Assembly (NCBI GenBank): GCA_011800805.1
Contig: MPNW01000330.1
Span: 1-22,036, forward strand
Direction: 5' to 3'
Origin: Hirudo medicinalis
Taxonomy: Eukaryota; Annelida; Clitellata; Hirudinida; Hirudinidae
DNA: 22,036 bases
Both the position numbers and the translations under genes were made by a program. Positions 8,626 through 17,424 of this stretch are shown piece after piece. Under the pieces are notes generated by a model. The model did not search any database, was not told where the DNA came from, and saw nothing but the letters and a program-made list of their open reading frames with translations. How positions within the stretch are numbered: position 1 is the first letter of the stretch; the number at the start of each line of letters is the position of its first letter.

Positions 8626-10829
8626 TTAAAGTGATGACTTCTTCTGAACAACATTGAGGAAGGTGTCCTTGAAGTCTTGTGACATCCACCTGCTGAGGAG
8701 CAGATTGCATTCCCGTTCATTAACGTCGTGCAAGGTTTGACGGAAGTTTTCGCGGACGAGTTGTTTGGACAACCTGAGCACCTTGAAGAGAAAGTCGTGG
8801 TGAGCATCCAAAAATGTTAAAATGCGTTTTAGCCTTTTGTAAGAAAAAGATCGTCAACGATGAGAACAAACTTCAGGAGGAGATTCTGAAATCTGCTCGA
8901 CTTTCTTCCAGGCTTCATCATGGAAGCTTAAACTTGGAAACACGTCAGTCACTAAACCAAGATCCTTTGCTTCATGGGCAGTTATTCTTTTGTTGAAGAG
9001 CAACATGTCGCAGGCCTGTGATTGATACAATAAAGTAAATGTGGTGGGCTGTGATTCATTTGACGAAATTAAGCTTGGATTCAGGGGCCATCCATTTATG
9101 ACATCCACGCGGAGAGGAGGGGAGGGGTTCCGGCCAAAGTGGATGCATATGGAGGGAGGGAGGGGGTTAGCAGGATGGACATCACAAAAACAATAAACAT
9201 AGTAAAAACGTCATAAAATAAAGCTACGTTTTTTAACAATTTGACCCATAAATTACGAGTGAGAACTTATAAATTTTAAACCTAGATGTCGTGAGGGAGC
9301 ATGGAAGATCATTGTACCAGCCTTTAAATTATGGAGATAGATGTGCACTTTATGTTGCCGATGCACGAACGTCCGCAAAGGGGGTGAGGGAGGTTAACCT
9401 GATGTGGATGCTTGCGGACAAAGGGGTACAAAAATTCAGTTTTTGTGTGGACATCATGCATGGATGGCCCCTTTAAGCTAAATTCTCTAAACCTTTGTGT
9501 GTCCCATGATGAGAGGAAAGGTGAAACTGCTGCAACCTTCAGGGGTCATCCCCAATGTGCTGAACACAGTTTGGAATGTGGCCTAAAATCATTTTGCCGA
9601 TCAAAATTAAAGAAAGACTGGCTAACGGAGATCCTAACTCTGTCTGATGCAAGCACTCCGTCGAAGAGGGGCAGTGTGGTCGTCATTATGCCCATTGCAG
9701 GGCCATTCACAAGAGCTATCAAAGGTTTTGGAAAGTCGATGAATGCAGAGACGAACCTCCTGAATGAACAAACATCAAAAATCCTTTCATGTAAAAATAA
9801 AATAAACCTTAAAACCGAATCACTTTAATAAATCTCTGCCCATGGTAGCATATTGATTGTAGTCATAGGAGCCGGCTTTTAAGATATTTGCCAGGTCATT
9901 GCCACTGCTGTAAAATTCACCTGCACCTTTTGACAAAAAGAATAATTACTTGAAATGTTGGAAACATTTATTTGTCCAAGCTCTCTAAAATAATAATTCA
10001 TGCAAGTATAATTATAATATGATTATACTTATTTTGTTTATTGTTATATTTTTATTTATTAATTAGTTAAAATTTATAAACCTGTCACAACTGCTAAGGT
10101 TGCATCACTTTTACTTGCTTCCTCCAATGAATCTGATATCAAATCATACATCTGCGAAGCAATTGTGAAAGTTCACATAAGAAGATGGTTGGCAATTTGT
10201 CTTACTTCAGTAGTGAGGGCATTTTTTCTTGAAGGACGATTAATCACAATCTTGTACACCTTACCATCAATTTCAGAAATGATGTCAAGATCTTTATCCT
10301 CACAATCATCTTTTTTGAAGTCCAACTTTGACAAACTCTTTACGATATCCACATAATTTGATTGTGCTTCAGACTACAAAAAAAAAACACTTAAAGTGTC
10401 TCTTATTGTTGATCTGTGAAACATATTAAGAACTTGGCTCATGTCTTGAAGACTGTTCCAAGCTTCCCATTTGACTTTGCCTGTGAAATCCATCAGGCCT
10501 GGTTTTGGGATGTTACATTTTCCAATGGTGGCCTTTTGCAACGTAAGTGCATCTTATTTAGAATGTTTAGATATCACCAAATATAATTTTTAACGATTTT
10601 ACCTGTTTATACAGAGCATATAATTGTAACTTGGTTTCGTTTCCAGGATCATCTTTCAGAGATGTGAGTAACTTGACCGCATCCTCGAATTCTTTCTTGG
10701 AACTACCGAGCATTCTTGAAAAAGTTTTGAATCTGCAATGTAATGCCGGAATAAAGGCACAATCATACGTTTGCAATTAAATGCAACATACGGAGCTTTA
10801 AAAATTAGTTGTCTCGCTAAAGCCCTCAT
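8626..10829 (-). CDS. ECI2: ACBP-domain enoyl-CoA delta isomerase (ECI2/PECI type), ten exons, complete
   Basis: Isomerises delta3 double bonds to trans-delta2 in beta-oxidation of unsaturated fatty acids. Minus-strand exons: 10829-10792, 10732-10603, 10532-10434, 10373-10206, 10151-10082, 9920-9824, 9759-9639, 9582-9493, 9015-8872 and 8781-8626. They total 1113 nt (370 residues), all joins in phase. Residues 1-13 ([13 protein letters not shown]) are basic with no acid, like a mitochondrial presequence. Residues 14-89 are an acyl-CoA-binding domain ([29 protein letters not shown]). Residues 130-370 are a crotonase domain: [19 protein letters not shown] and [12 protein letters not shown] around the oxyanion hole; [12 protein letters not shown] with the likely catalytic Glu256; then the [10 protein letters not shown] helix. 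The C-terminus SSL resembles a weak peroxisomal PTS1 (family norm SKL). Exon 1 was chosen by its strong GTATGT donor and phase; it is the least certain exon. The intron between exons 8 and 9 carries a transposable element. Confidence 0.92.
9083..9472. mobile_element. 390-bp non-autonomous inverted-repeat element (MITE-like) in an ECI2 intron
   Basis: The ends match as inverted repeats. The left begins AGGGGCCATCCATTTATGAC and the right, complemented, begins AGGGGCCATCCATGCATGAT. The first 13 bases are identical, and about 23 of 28 match overall by eye. Just inside are G-rich tracts (GGAGGGAGGGAGGGGG on the left, CAAAGGGGGTGAGGGA on the right). There is no transposase frame. I see no clear target-site duplication; TTAAGCT occurs on both sides but not immediately at the ends. 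Ends of the AGGGGCC(A/G)TCCAT kind are widespread in invertebrate DNA transposons, from memory. It lies wholly in the intron between ECI2 exons 8 and 9. Confidence 0.75.
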
Positions 10830-11642
10830 GTCGAATCGCTAGATAACACTTCGCCAGGCCCAATATTTGAACTTTGAAATCAGGGGTTTCATATTTTTGT
10901 GGCAATTCCCAACTTGCACATCTTGTAAAAGCCAAAATCATTTCCAGAATACTAAGAAGAGCCTGTAACATTGCTAGGAATTCTGAGTTATTAATGATAA
11001 TTTTACGTAAATTTAATTTAACTGTTCTCTTGTACTAGAACTTTTTGTATTTACAAATGATCCAATCTCATCTTAAGAACTTAAAAATCTTTTTCTATGT
11101 GAAATGTTCGATCCCAACGCATAGTATTCATTAAAGGGGTCATCCCTAAATGGCCTCGTTTGTTGGCTGATTCTTTTACGCTCTTTCATCACATTTCGTC
11201 ACACAATGTCAGACTCTCTTTAGATTTATTAATAAAATGCCTTAATTAATTATTCATGAGTAAGTTGCTTCAGCTTGACGCTTCGAGTGACCATGTTGCT
11301 ATCGGTTTTCTACTTGATGATGCTGTAAATAATTTGTGGCGACTATAGCAGAAGTCGTTTGGTATCAGCATAAGATTAGTTGGCAAGCTAACAATATCCT
11401 CTCTCTCTCCAATATCCTATCATAATAATAATCTTAGTATCAGATTCATCATTTCCATCATTTTTTGAACTGATAAATCACACAAATGGACGTAATCTTC
11501 GTCTAAACATTCAGCACTTAAAATTTCAGAATTTTCTTTGTGTGCAATAACTGCCATAAGTTCTTTCTGTCGTTTGGCAGCCAAAAATCAGGGGAGCACA
11601 AAGGGGGTGAGGGACAACAACCAATAAAGGGGGCATTAGGAT

Positions 11643-12426
11643 TCAAGGGAGCCGATTCTCTCCAAAATGATATCCCTGAATTGTTCGACATTGTGAATCA
11701 ATGTGGCTTCCAAAATACTCATGAGGTAAAATTAGGCCTGACAGTTCTCGACTCAATGGAATCGTCCGTCTTTCTACCCGATTAAATGCACTCCTACCAG
11801 GTGCATTTGTTGCAATGAACAATGCATCGAGGTTTTGCTTCAGAAAATGATGAATTCCCACATCAATAACTTTTTGGTATCTTGGATTTCATCCGGTCCA
11901 CCATCCAGTCATAATAAGAACAGGTTTGACCACCTTACTGCCTTCATTCTTAATCAAATAAGGTCGAATTTTTCTAATTCAAGTAACCTTTCGTAATCCA
12001 GTCCATGAGCATAGGCTTTAATTGAGGAATGCTTGCCTGAGCTGATGGCTATGTATTAGGTTCTGATCTCGAGCAATTCGCAGACCTTTGCACCATATTC
12101 GTGCTGTAGGTTGGTGACAATTGTGCTCATGACATTAACATTTGAGGCCCATGCAAGTCAAGGATCCGAGTCCCTTGTGAGGTGCTAATAGGTTCACATA
12201 CAACCTTCAAGCCAAGGGCTTCCACAATTAAGAAGTGAGGGAAATCTGCCCAATTCTTTCCACGGCCCCGCGGATGTTTTGCGGAATGTTACAATGTAAA
12301 AAAAAACGGCGGGAACTTAGTTGCCAACCTAATAAGTTGGACCAGAATATGTCACAGCTTCCGGTTTGCCTAGACCATCTTTCGAATAAACGATAGAATG
12401 GGGTTTTGCTGCTGCAACCCAGTCGT
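11643..12426 (-). pseudogene. Broken ORF of a transposon-associated protein family
   Basis: Read from 12426 downward, pieces in shifted frames are recognisable: HDWVAAAKPHSIVYSKDGLG, then KPEAVTYSGPTY, then an interruption, then IAISSGKHSSIKAYAHGLDY, then a one-base frameshift after ELEKFD, then EGSKVVKPVLIM, an in-frame TGA, and finally a longer intact piece with NAPGRSAFNRVERR and SRELSGLILPHEYFGSH ending at TGA 11643. From memory, the NAPGRSAFNxVERR and LSGLxLPHxxFGSH motifs recur in uncharacterised, multi-copy proteins of many invertebrates; I cannot name the superfamily securely. With a frameshift, a stop and an insertion it is not functional. Confidence 0.65.
12056..12332 (-). mobile_element. 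Mariner-like 277-bp insert at a TA target, nested in the older transposon
   Basis: On the minus strand the insert starts TTAGGTTGGCAACTAAGTTC, the style of mariner terminal repeats, and ends AACCTAA. TA flanks both sides (12333-12334 and 12054-12055), as expected for the Tc1/mariner target duplication. Beyond TTAGGTT the two ends do not match, so one terminal repeat is degenerate or this is a deletion derivative. Taking out the insert plus one TA rejoins the host ORF in frame across GPTY/IAIS, which supports these exact limits. A frame inside (about 60 codons, including DFPHFLIVEALGLKVVCEP) is not recognised. Confidence 0.7.
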
Positions 12427-12796
12427 GTTATGGCAACGCAATAAGGTGTTCAACAGGAGGTATATATCAGAAGGGGAGCCTGCTTGCTAGCTGCTGTCAG
12501 TCCAGTATTCAACAAAGTGGACGTCGACGCCCGAAACCAAAGGCAATTGATAAAGAACTAGTAAACACAAGTTTTATAGTTTGTAACTGTTTACAAAATT
12601 ACTAACAATTACTAATAGTAAATTTATAGATCCATCTGTTACAATTTAGATTTTCATAATAAAAAATAACACTGTTGACGTCAAATAATCTTAAACTCCC
12701 CCTCCCTTTGTTCAGAATTGTCAAAATTTTTCAAACCTCTCACATTTTGTTGACATAATTAATGGACGGCCCCTTATCACTTCCCAGAATCGTTCG

Positions 12797-12854
12797 GCTT
12801 AAGATATTGTTTCACGAAGTGTTTCACTTATGTCTCCGTAACACGCAGTGTACC
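12797..12854 (-). pseudogene. Displaced fragment of the Vax homeobox exon and its intron start
   Basis: This 58-bp segment aligns without gaps to 18029-18086, the end of Vax exon 2 plus the start of its intron. I count 45 of 58 matches, with 25 of 26 identical in the core TTACGGAGACA(C/T)AAGTGAAACACTTC. The homeodomain helix-3 start is readable as VTET, then a stop where Vax has Gln44, then VKHF. The match continues into intron sequence, so the source was genomic DNA rather than processed RNA. Confidence 0.7.
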
Positions 12855-13316
12855 AAAAAAAAAGGTCATCCGATGACATCCGTGGTCAAGTCTGTAACCA
12901 GTTGGGGAGATGCACCCTCTGCTCTCGGCTAACACTTCCATGTCAAATTTCTGTTGAAATCCATGGCTGGGTAACAGTTGAATGAGAACATAGAAAATTA
13001 TTTAAGTCTACAAAAGGCTACATATGACCGGATAAAGTAAAATATATACAAATAAACAATTCTGGACTGTCAATTGTTTTAACGAACTCAGATATGAATT
13101 TCATTCAATTCGTTTCACCGGATTCCAATCCAAATCCACGTTGTCATCTGTCAGTCATCGGAGGATGTCCAATAATCTATGAAAGCCACGCCTTTCCTGA
13201 ATTAATTAGACCTCCCAGTCGCTTGTAACTGATAGTAAATAATTAATGACTTTTGAATTACTGTAACTGATGAATGGAATGGAATCCACTTTTAAACTTC
13301 AGGACTAACAACTGAC

Positions 13317-13865
13317 ATGCACAGGGAAAACATCACCCTACAAGAGGTTTCCAGGGATGACGCCATGGATTCCACCCCATCGTCATCATCACCATTATCA
13401 TCATCATCATCATCATCAACGTTCTTGTCATACTCGATCAACAACATATTGGCAGAAATACCGAAGAAGCAGAGTGAGTTGTTTGACATTCAATGTTTTA
13501 TTGTGCGTTGATAATGATGATGATGATGATGACGGTTACATTTTATTGGGTTTGTGATGTTGTTGATGATAATGGTGAAAATGGTGGTCATGATGTTGAT
13601 GACCATTAAGTACATTGGCCTAACTTGCTGGTCGATTAGATAGCGATGTGTTAAAATGCATGATACATTATTTTTCAAAAACATTAAATCTGTTTGTATT
13701 GATTGAACTTTGGATGTTGAATGGCTGAATATTATTGGTTGAGTTGAGTGATTGAAGGTTTTGATTGAACTTTGGATATTGAATGATTGAATATTGATTG
13801 AGCACTGAATAATGATTATTGNGTCGTCGTCATCATCATTATCGCTATCATTGTCGTTATCATCG

Positions 13866-13897
<32 letters not shown>

Positions 13898-16321
13898 GTC
13901 GTCGTCGTCGTCATCGTCATCGTCATCATCACATGAAACAACCTTCTAAACCAGTTACTCCAAGTCGTCTTAAACAGAACAGCCTTGTTACTTATTCACA
14001 AATCAATTTTAATGCTTCTCAAGGCGTTGTGAACTATAAACAGCACCCAATCAGGACTGAGCTTCTTTCACCCAGCCTCTAATTGGTCGGAAATTGTTTG
14101 TAATTTTTAAGGAGGTGCGATGTTTACATCTCTTTTATTGATGTTTATTCGTAAATAATTGAAAATTTATTAACAAATGTTCTTTCGAGTTTGTTGCTTT
14201 TTGATGGTTTTGTCTGTCGTGATGGTGAGAATGATATTGATATGACAGTGATAGTGATGACGATGACGATGTTGCTTTTGATTAATTGACTTCGACAGTG
14301 CATCAAATACATTCTGACATCTCAGTAGAATTATTATGTCGGATTGATTCACAATTGCTTACAATGTAACACAATGTTACACTTCAACATTAATTCACGT
14401 TATTTATCAATTATTATTTATTGTTAACATTTCGATGTTTCAACGAATTCAATTTGAACTCATGAAAAATTTCAAGAAAATCAAACACGTTTTGTAACAA
14501 ATTAATCTCATTATTCCGTTAAGACTTTACAATCAGCTTAGCAAACTCCATAGGAAAGTACCTTTTGGAAGTACCTGAATGTGATCCATAAAATGATTGT
14601 TTATTATCACATTCCGTTATCATCATTTTGTATCAAGTTTTCACTTCAGACGGTTGCATTTCCACTCACTGGAGAGGAAGGAAAATGTTTCAAACGAGGA
14701 GGGAACTCGGAAATATTTGTGATGTGCCAACTTTTCAAACAAATACGAGATCTTTTCTGCCTCAGCTCTTTGGCGTGTCTGGTCACATCGAACCATGCAT
14801 CATGCATTACTATATTATCATCATCACCATCGTCCAGTTCAAATGATGGACTCATTTCTCCACAATGAAATTCATCTCATTACAAGTGATTAATAATATT
14901 AATATTAATATTTTGATGATATTAACTTGTTAAAGGTTTGGAGCAACATCACGTGATCACTCCAGTTCCAATAAAAATCTCTCCCCCTCGATTCTTTCAC
15001 CCAATCATAAACTTCCTTTCCACTTCAACCGTGGAGAGCAAGGACCACACGAGGATTCACTGGTCACTTCCATATCCCTCATTCCATCGACCACCAAACA
15101 CGATCTTAGAACCCAAGAATACAATATTTCAAGACAACAGATTCCTGCCATTGACCAACTGGATAAACAGAAATCAAATCAGCGACCAATTCGCTCTCCC
15201 CAGCAACGTCGTCAGCCCTCAACCCAAAACATCCTCCGACAGACATGACCAACAACCCACCTCCAAAGTGAACTTTAACCTTCAACAGAGGCATCTCCTT
15301 AGACGACATCGTCCCAACAGGAAGCCGAGAACTTCATATTCTGTGGAGCAGTTGATAATGCTGGAGTGCAAGTACAAGAAAAGGCAGTACTTGAATGCCG
15401 CCGAAAGAGTCGAATTTGCTGTATCTTTGGGACTCGATGAAAACCAGGTAAGCTTTCGACCGATGATAATTTGCTTGAAAGTATATTTATTGGGAAACCT
15501 TTGGCTATTTTTAATTATCATTTAATATTTGTACTGATTCAACCACGATGATAATAATGATGGTTTTTATTTCCATTTTCTCCTTTATTTCATGCAGAGA
15601 TATGATGCTATTTTAGTTATTATTAATTTCATTAATAAAGATCACTAAACCTGATATTGAATGCATCTGTAACAGAATAACAACGACACACTAAATGCTT
15701 ACAACCAGCTTAATCAATTTCAAATTGCCAGGATTATGTAAAAACTTGACAACTTAACATCATAACGTGTTTGCATCCCCATTTCTGAAGTATTTGTGCG
15801 ATTTTATTTTATTTTTTTATTAAATAAAATTAAAGTAAAATTTGTTTAAACTTTCCAATTAGAACATTATTTATCGCTGCTAATTCAATGTCTGTCGAAC
15901 CTATCGTTGAGGATTTAAAATCGACGTGTTGGATTAAAATGAATGTGTTTTTATTTGTTTTATTGTTTATTTTATGAATGTTTATTCACTTTCAAATGCA
16001 CAGGTGAAAATATGGTTCCAAAACAGAAGAGCTAAATCGAAACGACTGCAGGAGGAAGAAATCATGGAGTGTTGGACTTCTTCGAATCTCCAACCATCCC
16101 CTCCATCCTCGTCTGCCATCTTTTCCAGTGACCAACAGAAACGCCTCAGCAGGATTTCATCCTCGTCGTCATCGTCATCACCATCATCCAGTTACGCCGG
16201 AGACACTCGTGCCGTTCTTTCCAGTTACGTGGAGTTTGGGGACATTGACGACAACAGCAACTCTGGTCGTAACAGAATCCGTATTGAAGATGATTTCAAC
16301 CGGCACATGAAGTCTGCCTAG
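13317..16321 (+). CDS. Msx: Msx-type homeobox transcription factor, three exons
   Basis: Nuclear DNA-binding regulator; Msx proteins usually repress transcription in neural, muscle and ectodermal patterning. Exons 13317-13473, 14936-15447 and 16004-16321 join in phase to 987 nt, 328 residues, stop TAG. The homeodomain is residues 180-239: NRKPRTSYSVEQL start, KKRQYLNAAERVEF, Q44 split from V45 by the intron, then KIWFQNRRAKSKR with W48, F49, Q50 and N51. The NRKPRT start, the QYLxxAERxEF core and RRAKxKRLQEEE point to Msx; Y8 and ECKY in helix 1 are divergent. Residues 39-47 (YSINNILAE) resemble an eh1 Groucho-binding motif at the N-terminal place where Msx proteins carry one. Polyserine runs occur in exons 1 and 3, coded by TCA/TCG repeats. 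The first join rests on phase and a weak acceptor (TTAAAG), and further 5' exons are possible. Intron 1 is 1.46 kb and repeat-rich. The neighbour Vax gene converges on it. Confidence 0.86.
13700..13796. repeat. Imperfect direct duplication in Msx intron 1
   Basis: GATTGAACTTTGGATGTTGA (from 13701) recurs as GATTGAACTTTGGATATTGA (from 13763), each followed by ATG-x-CTGAATATT or a close variant. The offset is 62 bp, and smaller ATTGA units between them indicate local slippage. Confidence 0.8.
13822..13935. repeat. (TCA/TCG)n microsatellite with an ambiguous base
   Basis: Mixed TCA, TCG and TTA units lie in Msx intron 1, beginning directly after an N at 13822. The N marks a base-calling or assembly uncertainty at the repeat edge. 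Shorter GAT and ATC runs lie at 13512-13535 and about 14815-14835. The remaining intron to 14935 holds nothing I can assign. Confidence 0.85.
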
Positions 16322-16650
16322 TGACGAATGCAAATGCGTCGCACCGGCTATTAATTGTTTTCACGGTGAATTATCTTCCCGGCAAGCGTAGGTGCGAACT
16401 TGTAATTGTTGTAGAAGGAAGGTGTGCTAAATTAATTGAAATCGCTGCTGCATACATCAACCAACATTTCTCTGTAAAGCCGTGAAGCCGAGACTAGCAA
16501 AAATGGAAGATTAATTATGCTAATCGACCGGGTCGGCACCACTTTGTTCGCCCGGGCTTTCCAAATCGCTCCTCCGCACCACGAACCTTTGTTGCCAACA
16601 CCGGGAAAATTAATGGTTAATTAACTGGGGTTTAATGACCTCTCTTTGAC
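16322..16650. promoter_or_regulatory. Msx 3' flank with clustered TAATTA and CTTTGTT motifs
   Basis: This stretch is richer in GC and less repetitive than its surroundings. It holds TAATTA-type sites (in GATTAATTATGCTAATC at about 16510 and GGTTAATTAAC at about 16615), an octamer-like ATGCTAAT and two CTTTGTT boxes (about 16542 and 16587) of SOX type. It could be 3' UTR or an enhancer between Msx and Vax; the motifs alone do not decide. Confidence 0.3.
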
Positions 16651-16677
16651 AATGTTCGATTTGAATTTTGTGGCCCA

Positions 16678-16687
16678 AATAAATAAA
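16678..16687 (+). terminator. Overlapping poly(A) signals for Msx
   Basis: AATAAATAAA gives two overlapping AATAAA hexamers 357 bp after the Msx stop, the first good candidate downstream. Conversely, Vax on the other strand ends 740 bp further on, leaving room for both 3' ends. Confidence 0.5.
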
Positions 16688-17054
16688 CCTTTTTAAATGA
16701 AACATTCCATGTGATTTATCGGTTATTACGAACTGCTTATTGAAGATATTGTTAAATAGACTGGACAAATGAATATTGGAGAGAAGGATGGATGGAAGAG
16801 CATTCGAAGGATGATGGTCGGTTTTGTGGATGTCACGTTTACGCTTAAGTGGGTCGATTGGGGGCAGGCTAATTACACAACTGAATGTGACACGTCGTTT
16901 CTGTCCGCTTATCATCGTCACCCGTGTAAATTGATTTTTATTTGAGACCATTTCTGCACGCCCACAACTTCCAAGTTATGCAATCCTTTCTGTGTGAGCC
17001 ACTGTTTCCATCCATGTTACGTCAAACTATTTCTCATTTTATTTCCACCATCCA

Positions 17055-17096
17055 TGATTATCCTTGATTATCCTTGATTATCCTTGATTATCCCGG
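17055..17096. repeat. Tandem decamer (GATTATCCTT) about four copies
   Basis: Four nearly perfect copies of GATTATCCTT sit between the convergent Msx and Vax genes. Each contains a GATAA core on the minus strand (GGATAATC). It may simply be a small minisatellite. A GATA-type or homeodomain site array is possible but unproven. Confidence 0.75.
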
Positions 17097-17424
17097 ATAA
17101 ATTATCCCTGATGAGAAGTAAAATAAATTAACTTCGTCACGACTTGGACGGTTCCTCGAATATTGGGACATCATCAGCGTAAAATGATATGCAAATGTGA
17201 ACAGTGAGATTTGCAGCTCGAACACGTGTGCCATTAGATCCACTGCTTTTGATTTACGCCCGTGTGCAGATATTAAAGAACTACAACAACTTCACCATGG
17301 AATTAAGAAGGTTTACCTGCTGACTTCAATATGCACTTGTCTTTTAATTGGTTTAAAACATTTCTACGAGTTCAATAAATCCATTTATATGCAAACCGAT
17401 GAATTGCACGAATTCAAATGTTTG

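Larger units (their letters stand above)
11134..12775. mobile_element. Decayed DNA transposon with GGGGCCGTCC-type end
   Basis: The right end (complement AAGGGGCCGTCCATTAATTA) belongs to the same end family as the MITE in the ECI2 intron and has the same pyrimidine-rich subterminal tract (CCCCCTCCCTTTGTTCAGAA at about 12698). The proposed left end, AAGGGGTCATCCCTAAAT at 11134, matches only loosely, so the left limit is uncertain. The interior carries a broken minus-strand ORF, and a second element is inserted in that ORF. It may be an autonomous relative of the 390-bp MITE. Confidence 0.55.

Noticed and set aside
9291..9828. Plus-strand frames of 61 and 138 codons
   Set aside because: They run antisense across the MITE and ECI2 exons 7-8, whose minus-strand frames are clearly real.
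14581..14868. Possible extra exon in Msx intron 1, with an acceptor-like TCACTTCAG
   Set aside because: Three overlapping frames are open, none resembles an Msx segment, and the direct join of exons 1 and 2 already keeps phase.
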